DNA of 64,000 nt from UMGS1279 sp045630265 (GTDB lineage Bacteria; Bacillota; Clostridia; Oscillospirales; Acutalibacteraceae). Within the stretch, counting starts at the first letter, position 1. Each line of letters opens with the position of its first letter. The DNA lies in assembly GCA_045630265.1 (NCBI GenBank), contig JAZQSV010000014.1, positions 1-64,000 of the forward strand, read 5' to 3'. Position numbers and translations under genes: made by a program. Of the stretch, positions 58,990 through 64,000 are shown piece by piece. Under the pieces are notes generated by a model, which was not told where the DNA came from, did no database searches, and saw only the letters and a program-made list of their open reading frames with translations.

Positions 58990-61900
58990 ATGGAATTTTT
59001 AAAAGAAGAGCTAAAAAATATATCATCAGTAAAGCAAATAGTGGCTGACGTAAAAGATGGCTTGCTACCCATTTCTGTTTTTGGGTTGCCGGACCTTTCG
59101 CGTGCGGCCTTTTCGCTTGTGCTTTCTGAATGTACAGACAAAAAAATTGTAGTTCTTACCTCCACTGAGGCTGAGGCGGTGCGTTTTGCAGAGGAATTTA
59201 CTGCTCTTGGGAAGAGGGCGGTTTTAATACCTGCGAGGGATTATAATCTGCTGCATACAACCTCCTTTTCAAGGGAATATGAGCAAAGAAAAATCGCCGC
59301 CCTTTGGCAAATTTTAAAGGGCGAGTTTGACGGAATATTTTTAGATATAGAAGCTCTTACCCAAAAAACCATTGCGCCGAGCACCCTTCAAAGCCTTGCC
59401 CTTACCGTAAAGGTGGGGGACACTTTAGATTCAGACACTTTTTTCTCAGATCTTTTAGAGTCAGGATACGAAAGGACCGAGCAGGTAGAGGGTGTTGGGC
59501 AATTTTCGGTTAGGGGCAATATAATTGACCTTTATTCTCCAAACTTTGCTTTTCCTGTTAGAATTGAGCTTTGGGGAGATGAAATTGACAGTATTTCAAG
59601 CTTTTCACCCACAACCCAAAGGCGAATGGAGAACTTAGATGAATTTTGTCTTTTGCCCGCTGTAGAATTTGCCATTGGCACCGATAATTTTATTGCTATT
59701 TTAGAAAAAATTCATTCCGGCAAAAAGGTTTCGGATGAATTTAAAAACACAGTAGAAAAAGATATCGATGCACTAAAATCGGGACTTTCGGTTTCGGCTG
59801 ACAGGTATATGGAGCATTTAAAAGAGACTCCCGTTTTTGTATGGGAATATTTTAAAGAGCTGCTTTTATTTGTAAATGATAATACCAACATAACCGCCCG
59901 AATAAAAAGCTTGGATGAGGCAAGAAAGGCCGAAGTTTCAGATTTAGTTCAGTCTGGGTCGTGTGATAAAACCTGCGAAAAATTCTGGGCTTTTAAAAAC
60001 GATATTATAAAAGGCCTCGAAGGGTTAAATTTAATTTATCTTGACAGCTTTACAAAAAGTGGGTATCAGGTGCCCCCTAAAGCTATATACAACGTTTTTA
60101 TAAAGCAACTCACCCCTTGGAGTGGCAGTATTGACCTGCTTTATGAGGATTTGGTTCCCGCCATTCAAAGAAAACAAAAAATTGTTATTTTGGCGGGCAG
60201 TGAAAAGGGTGCTAAAATTTTAGTATCCCAGTTAGAGGTTAATAATATTAAGGCGCAGTATGCTTTGCCTTCGGAAAAAATTGAAAATGGTGGAGTTTAC
60301 GTAATGCCTGCCTCCTTTACTGCGGGTATGGAAATAGAAGAGCGTAACCTTTTGGTTATTGCCCATAAATCACCTGCGGTGTCAAAAAATAAAAAGAAAA
60401 AAAGTAAGGCCGAGGGATTCAGCTCACTTGAAGAGCTAAAGGTTGGCGACTATGTTGTACACTTTGCCCACGGCATTGGTCAGTTTGACGGAATTCACAG
60501 AATTGAAGCGGGCGGAGTAACCAAGGATTATATAAAAATTAAGTATAAAGGTAGCGACGTTTTGTACCTTCCCGTAACCCAGCTTGACCTTGTTTCAAGG
60601 TATATAGGCGGGGCGGGGGAGAATGGTCCTGTTTTGCATCGACTTGGCTCTGCCGACTGGCAAAAAACAAAAGCCAGAGTTAAATCGGCCGTTAAAAATA
60701 TCGCCAAGGAGATTATAAAACTATATGCCGAAAGGCAGGAAATAAAGGGCTACGCTTTTTCCCCCGACGGTGAGCTTCAAAGAGATTTTGAGGCGCGCTT
60801 CCCCTTTGAGGAAACAGATGACCAGCTTAAAGCGGCCTATGAAATAAAAAGGGATATGGAGCAAAGCGTTCCTATGGACCGTTTGCTTTGCGGTGATGTT
60901 GGTTTTGGCAAGACTGAGGTTGCGCTAAGAGCGGCATTTAAGTGCATTTGCGATGGTAAACAGTGTGCCTTGCTTGTTCCTACCACCATACTTGCCTGGC
61001 AACACTTTTTAACCGCTACCGAGCGTTTTGGCAATTTGCCAATCAGGGTGGAAATGCTATCCCGTTTTAAAACAAAGGGCGAAATCGCCAAAACAGTAAA
61101 GGCACTAAAATCGGGCGAAGTGGATATGGTAATTGGTACCCACCGACTGCTATCAGATGATATTAAATTCCGTGATTTGGGACTTTTAATAGTGGACGAG
61201 GAACAGCGCTTTGGCGTAGCTCAGAAAGAAAAACTTAAAACCTCATTTACTAACGTGGACGTTTTAACCCTCACCGCGACCCCAATTCCAAGAACCCTTA
61301 ATATGGCCATGTCGGGAATTAGGGATATGTCCTCCATTGAGGAGGCCCCGCAGGACCGCCAGCCCGTTCAAACCTACGTTTTGGAGCAAAATAGCGGAGT
61401 GCTTTTGGAGGCAATACGCAAGGAGCTTCGACGCGGTGGGCAGGTTTACTATATGCATAATAAGGTAGAAAGCATTACCCATTGCGCTGCACGGCTGAAA
61501 ACTGCCCTGCCCGAAGCCAATATAGGAATAGCCCACGGTAAAATGAGTGAAGAAGAGCTTTCCAAGGTTTGGAAAGAACTTTTAGAGGGCGAAATTGATA
61601 TTTTGGTTTGCACCACAATTATTGAAACGGGCGTAGACGTACCCAATGCCAACACCCTTATTATTGAGGATGCCGACCGAATGGGTCTTGCTCAGCTTCA
61701 TCAAATAAGGGGCAGAGTTGGTCGTTCTAACCGTAGATCCTATGCATATTTTTGCTTTAAAAGAGGTAAGGCGCTTTCTGAAATTGCCACAAAAAGGTTA
61801 GAGGCAATTAGGGAATATACCGCTTTCGGCTCGGGCTTTAAAATTGCAATGCGGGATTTGGAAATTCGCGGAGCAGGTAATATTTTGGGCGGCGAACAGC

Positions 61901-62418
61901 ACGGACATATGGAATCGGTTGGATACGATATGTATATTAAGCTTTTGGCTGAAGCCGTTTCGGAGGAAAAGGGAGAAATTTCAAAACCCGCATACAGTGA
62001 ATGTACGGTGGATTTGGATATAAATGCAAGTATCCCCGAAAAATACGTACCCTTTTTATCTCATCGACTTGAAATGTACCGTAAAATTGCAGATATAAAA
62101 TCAAAGGATGATAAATGGGACGTTATTGATGAACTTTGTGACCGATTTGGCGACCCACCCAAGGAGGTTTTGGGGCTTATTGATATTGCCCTTGTAAGGG
62201 GAGCTGCCGAAAGGTATGGTATTAAGGAGATAAACGGAAATAAAAATGAAATACGACTTTATCCGATGGAATTTTCGCCAACCCTTGCAAAAGAGCTAAC
62301 TGAAAAGCTGGGCTCCGACATTAAAATTGTAACTAGTGAGCCGATACATTTCTCTGTCAAAATACCACCTAAAAAGAGCGGCGCCGATATTTTAAAGGAA
62401 CTTGCAGAAAAAATGTAA
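58990..62418 (+). CDS. mfd: Transcription-repair coupling factor Mfd
   Basis: Mfd removes stalled RNA polymerase at DNA lesions and recruits UvrA. The 1142-residue protein is full length. The N-terminal UvrB-like part is at about 1-350, and the RNA-polymerase-interacting CarD-like domain at about 480-560 (VGDYVVHFAHGIGQFDGI). The translocase follows with Walker A GDVGFGKTEVALRAAF, the DEEQ box VDEEQRFGVAQ, TLTATPIPRTLNMA and HQIRGRVGRS. The TRCF C-terminal domain ends the protein. The pth-mfd order is common in Firmicutes. Confidence 0.97.
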   Translation: MEFLKEELKNISSVKQIVADVKDGLLPISVFGLPDLSRAAFSLVLSECTDKKIVVLTSTEAEAVRFAEEFTALGKRAVLIPARDYNLLHTTSFSREYEQRKIAALWQILKGEFDGIFLDIEALTQKTIAPSTLQSLALTVKVGDTLDSDTFFSDLLESGYERTEQVEGVGQFSVRGNIIDLYSPNFAFPVRIELWGDEIDSISSFSPTTQRRMENLDEFCLLPAVEFAIGTDNFIAILEKIHSGKKVSDEFKNTVEKDIDALKSGLSVSADRYMEHLKETPVFVWEYFKELLLFVNDNTNITARIKSLDEARKAEVSDLVQSGSCDKTCEKFWAFKNDIIKGLEGLNLIYLDSFTKSGYQVPPKAIYNVFIKQLTPWSGSIDLLYEDLVPAIQRKQKIVILAGSEKGAKILVSQLEVNNIKAQYALPSEKIENGGVYVMPASFTAGMEIEERNLLVIAHKSPAVSKNKKKKSKAEGFSSLEELKVGDYVVHFAHGIGQFDGIHRIEAGGVTKDYIKIKYKGSDVLYLPVTQLDLVSRYIGGAGENGPVLHRLGSADWQKTKARVKSAVKNIAKEIIKLYAERQEIKGYAFSPDGELQRDFEARFPFEETDDQLKAAYEIKRDMEQSVPMDRLLCGDVGFGKTEVALRAAFKCICDGKQCALLVPTTILAWQHFLTATERFGNLPIRVEMLSRFKTKGEIAKTVKALKSGEVDMVIGTHRLLSDDIKFRDLGLLIVDEEQRFGVAQKEKLKTSFTNVDVLTLTATPIPRTLNMAMSGIRDMSSIEEAPQDRQPVQTYVLEQNSGVLLEAIRKELRRGGQVYYMHNKVESITHCAARLKTALPEANIGIAHGKMSEEELSKVWKELLEGEIDILVCTTIIETGVDVPNANTLIIEDADRMGLAQLHQIRGRVGRSNRRSYAYFCFKRGKALSEIATKRLEAIREYTAFGSGFKIAMRDLEIRGAGNILGGEQHGHMESVGYDMYIKLLAEAVSEEKGEISKPAYSECTVDLDINASIPEKYVPFLSHRLEMYRKIADIKSKDDKWDVIDELCDRFGDPPKEVLGLIDIALVRGAAERYGIKEINGNKNEIRLYPMEFSPTLAKELTEKLGSDIKIVTSEPIHFSVKIPPKKSGADILKELAEKM

Positions 62419-62446
62419 AAAAATTAAATTTTTGTCAAAAAAAGTA

Positions 62447-62475
62447 TTGAAAAAAATATTATAAGAAGGTATAAT
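62447..62475 (+). promoter_or_regulatory. Promoter of the BMP transporter operon
   Basis: TTGAAA (62447-62452), 17 bases, TATAAT (62470-62475). The leader to the start codon is about 155 bases and A/T-rich; I recognise no riboswitch consensus in it. Confidence 0.7.
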
Positions 62476-62632
62476 GATTTTGTAGTCTTTTATCAAAATA
62501 CCTTTTTTATTACAGTTGGTTTTTCACTAGGATTTGATAAAGGCTTTTTTCTTTTTTATTTGTGCATATTGCTTGGGATAAAGAGATATACCCTAAGCTT
62601 TTGTAATAAAAATAAAATGGAGGAAATGAAAA

Positions 62633-63799
62633 ATGAAAAAACTACTCGCAATTTTCATGGCAGTAGCAATGCTACTGGGCCTTACTGCTTGCGGCGCAGG
62701 AGGCAACTCGGATGACGTTAAGGTTGGTTTTATCTGCCTTCACGACGAAAAATCCACCTACGACCTCAACTTCCTTAACGGTGTTGAAGAGGTTAAGAAA
62801 ACTTTAGGTCTTACCGACGAACAGGTTATTGTTAAGACCAACATTCCTGAGGGCGACGAATGTTATCAGGCAGCTGCTGACCTTGTTGACCAGGGTTGTA
62901 ACATTGTTTTTGCAAACTCTTTCGGTCATGAGGACTTTATGATTAAAGCAGCTAAAGAGTTTAAAGACGTTCAGTTCTGCCATGCTACCGGTACCAAGGC
63001 ACACACAGAGGGCCTTGATAACTATCACAACGCTTTCGCTTCTATTTACGAAGGCCGTTACCTTGCAGGCGTTGCTGCAGGCCTTAAGATTAAGGAAATG
63101 ATTGATGCAGGTAAAATCACCAAGGACCAGGCTAAAATGGGCTACGTTGGTGCTTTCACCTATGCTGAAGTTATCTCTGGTTTCTCTTCTTTCTACCTTG
63201 GTGCTAAGTCCATCGTTCCCGAGGTTACAATGGACGTTCAGTTCACAGGTTCTTGGTATGACCCCGTTGAAGAGAAAAACGCTGCTGAAGCTTTAATCGC
63301 CAGAAAGTGCGTTCTTATTTCTCAGCACGCTGACTCTATGGGCGCTCCCTCCGCTTGTGAGGATGCTAAGATTCCTAACGTTTCCTACAACGGAAGCACT
63401 AAGGACGCTTGCCCCAATACTTATATCGTTTCCTCCAGAATCAATTGGGCACCCTACTACAAATATATGATAGAGTGCGTTAAAGAGGGCAAAGCTATTG
63501 ACGCTGACTGGTGCGGCGGAATCGATGCAGGTTCTGTAGTACTTACCGAGGTTAACGAGACTGCTGCCGCTGCAGGTACAGCAGCTAAGCTTGAGGAAGT
63601 TACTAAGGGTCTTAAAGACGGCACCATCAACGTATTTGATACTGCTAACTTCACCGTTGAAGGCAAAAAGGTTGAGAGCCACAAGGTAGAGGAAAAGGAA
63701 GTTATCGAAAACGGTATCTTCAAGGAGTCTAAGGTTATGTCTGCTCCTTACTTTGACCTTAAGATTGATGGTATTACAAGACTTAACGAGAAGTTCTAA
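62633..63799 (+). CDS. BMP-family ABC transporter substrate-binding lipoprotein
   Basis: This 388-residue protein has a lipoprotein signal (MKKLLAIFMAVAMLLGLTAC, lipobox Cys at 20). The BMP/Med fold follows: VKVGFICLHDEKSTYDLNFL, NIVFANSFGHEDFM and KMGYVGAFTYAEVISGFSSF. Its closest families bind purine nucleosides or related sugars for import. The RBS is ATGGAGGAAATGAAAA. The ATPase gene begins 130 bases later and runs off the window, so this is the first gene of a transporter operon. Codon use is strongly biased, as in a well-expressed gene. Confidence 0.92.
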   Translation: MKKLLAIFMAVAMLLGLTACGAGGNSDDVKVGFICLHDEKSTYDLNFLNGVEEVKKTLGLTDEQVIVKTNIPEGDECYQAAADLVDQGCNIVFANSFGHEDFMIKAAKEFKDVQFCHATGTKAHTEGLDNYHNAFASIYEGRYLAGVAAGLKIKEMIDAGKITKDQAKMGYVGAFTYAEVISGFSSFYLGAKSIVPEVTMDVQFTGSWYDPVEEKNAAEALIARKCVLISQHADSMGAPSACEDAKIPNVSYNGSTKDACPNTYIVSSRINWAPYYKYMIECVKEGKAIDADWCGGIDAGSVVLTEVNETAAAAGTAAKLEEVTKGLKDGTINVFDTANFTVEGKKVESHKVEEKEVIENGIFKESKVMSAPYFDLKIDGITRLNEKF

Positions 63800-63815
63800 T
63801 TTAAAATTTATTTAA

Positions 63816-63856
63816 GTATAGGCGGGGTGTAACGCTCCGCCTATACCTAGTTTTTA
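63816..63856 (+). terminator. Intra-operon hairpin after the BMP gene
   Basis: GTATAGGCGG (63816-63825) pairs with CCGCCTATAC (63837-63846), followed by CCTAG and five T. It probably lowers expression of the transporter genes relative to the binding protein. Confidence 0.75.
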
Positions 63857-63929
63857 TGTATTTTGTCTGCGATAAGGGCAAATTTTTTGCTTTTATCGGA
63901 GCTAAAATAGTTATTTGGGGGTGCTTTTT

Positions 63930-64000
63930 TTGTCAAATGTAGTAAAGCTTGAGTGTAGGGACATTACCAAAACCTTTGGTAGCGTTGTTGCAAACAAAAA
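63930..64000 (+). CDS. Sugar/nucleoside ABC transporter ATP-binding protein (start only)
   Basis: The last 71 bases encode SNVVKLECRDITKTFGSVVANK after a TTG start at 63930, with GGGGG as the RBS. The pattern LECRDITKTFGSVVAN is the start of the first ATPase domain of RbsA/YufO-type proteins that partner BMP lipoproteins. The remainder lies outside the window. Confidence 0.75.
   Translation, partial: MSNVVKLECRDITKTFGSVVANK

Noticed and set aside
62476..62632. Riboswitch in the leader of the BMP transporter operon
   Set aside because: The leader is long enough and a purine sensor would fit the transporter, but I see no purine, preQ1 or other conserved core, and no terminator/antiterminator pair.
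1..64000. Insertion sequences, prophage or integrative elements
   Set aside because: No transposase, integrase, phage structural gene, attachment-site duplication or long inverted repeat was recognised; the gene order looks chromosomal throughout.

Overview
The window looks like chromosomal DNA of a low-to-mid GC, endospore-forming anaerobe of the class Clostridia (Bacillota), most likely a gut commensal. Evidence: pro-sigma-E with its protease SpoIIGA, SpoIIE, a T-box leader on thrS, a class A RNase P RNA, clostridial-style ribosome binding sites, and a strictly anaerobic glycyl-radical pathway. I cannot assign a genus.

Layout. 1-3.8 kb: the end of ftsK (with an in-frame stop near the window edge), a YgiQ radical SAM gene, an MBL-fold hydrolase and a small DUF378 membrane protein. 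3.9-16 kb: rhamnulokinase, T-box/thrS, a membrane protein, a solitary metal-complex binding lipoprotein, citrate synthase, glyA, rarA, and a Zn/Cd-type P-type ATPase with its separate HMA chaperone. 16.3-30.3 kb: a complete glycyl-radical-enzyme microcompartment (GRM) locus. 30.3-31.9 kb: the spoIIG pair. 32-37.2 kb: RlmD fused to an ASCH-like domain, an SDR, and a polar amino acid ABC transporter. 37.2-43.5 kb (minus strand): rpiB, pgeF, asnB, iscU-nifS and a NahK-like sugar kinase. 43.6-57.6 kb: cell-envelope genes (LTA synthase-like, GT2, GT-C, YfhO) mixed with rnpB, a CofE-like protein, spoIIE and an S1-domain protein. 57.6-64 kb: rsmE, pth, mfd, then a BMP-family nucleoside/sugar transporter that runs off the window.

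The central system is the GRM. A class II aldolase splits fuculose-1-P or rhamnulose-1-P into DHAP and lactaldehyde. An alcohol dehydrogenase reduces lactaldehyde to 1,2-propanediol. The B12-independent diol dehydratase (GRE plus activase) makes propionaldehyde, which PduP and PduL turn into propionyl-CoA and propionyl-phosphate, or PduQ reduces to propanol. Five shell proteins, a PduS electron-transfer protein, a PduV/EutP GTPase, a GlcG/PduO-C protein and a DeoR-family regulator complete the set. It resembles the aldolase-containing fucose/rhamnose GRM class, so it is a variant of a known system. Less ordinary features are a shell hexamer with an enlarged pore loop, a zinc-type alcohol dehydrogenase and a GlcG protein that both carry encapsulation peptides, an activase without auxiliary Fe-S clusters, and 21-bp-phased repeats in front of both main promoters. 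The rhamnulokinase gene 11 kb upstream could feed this pathway.

All product calls come from reading the translated sequence; no database search was run.
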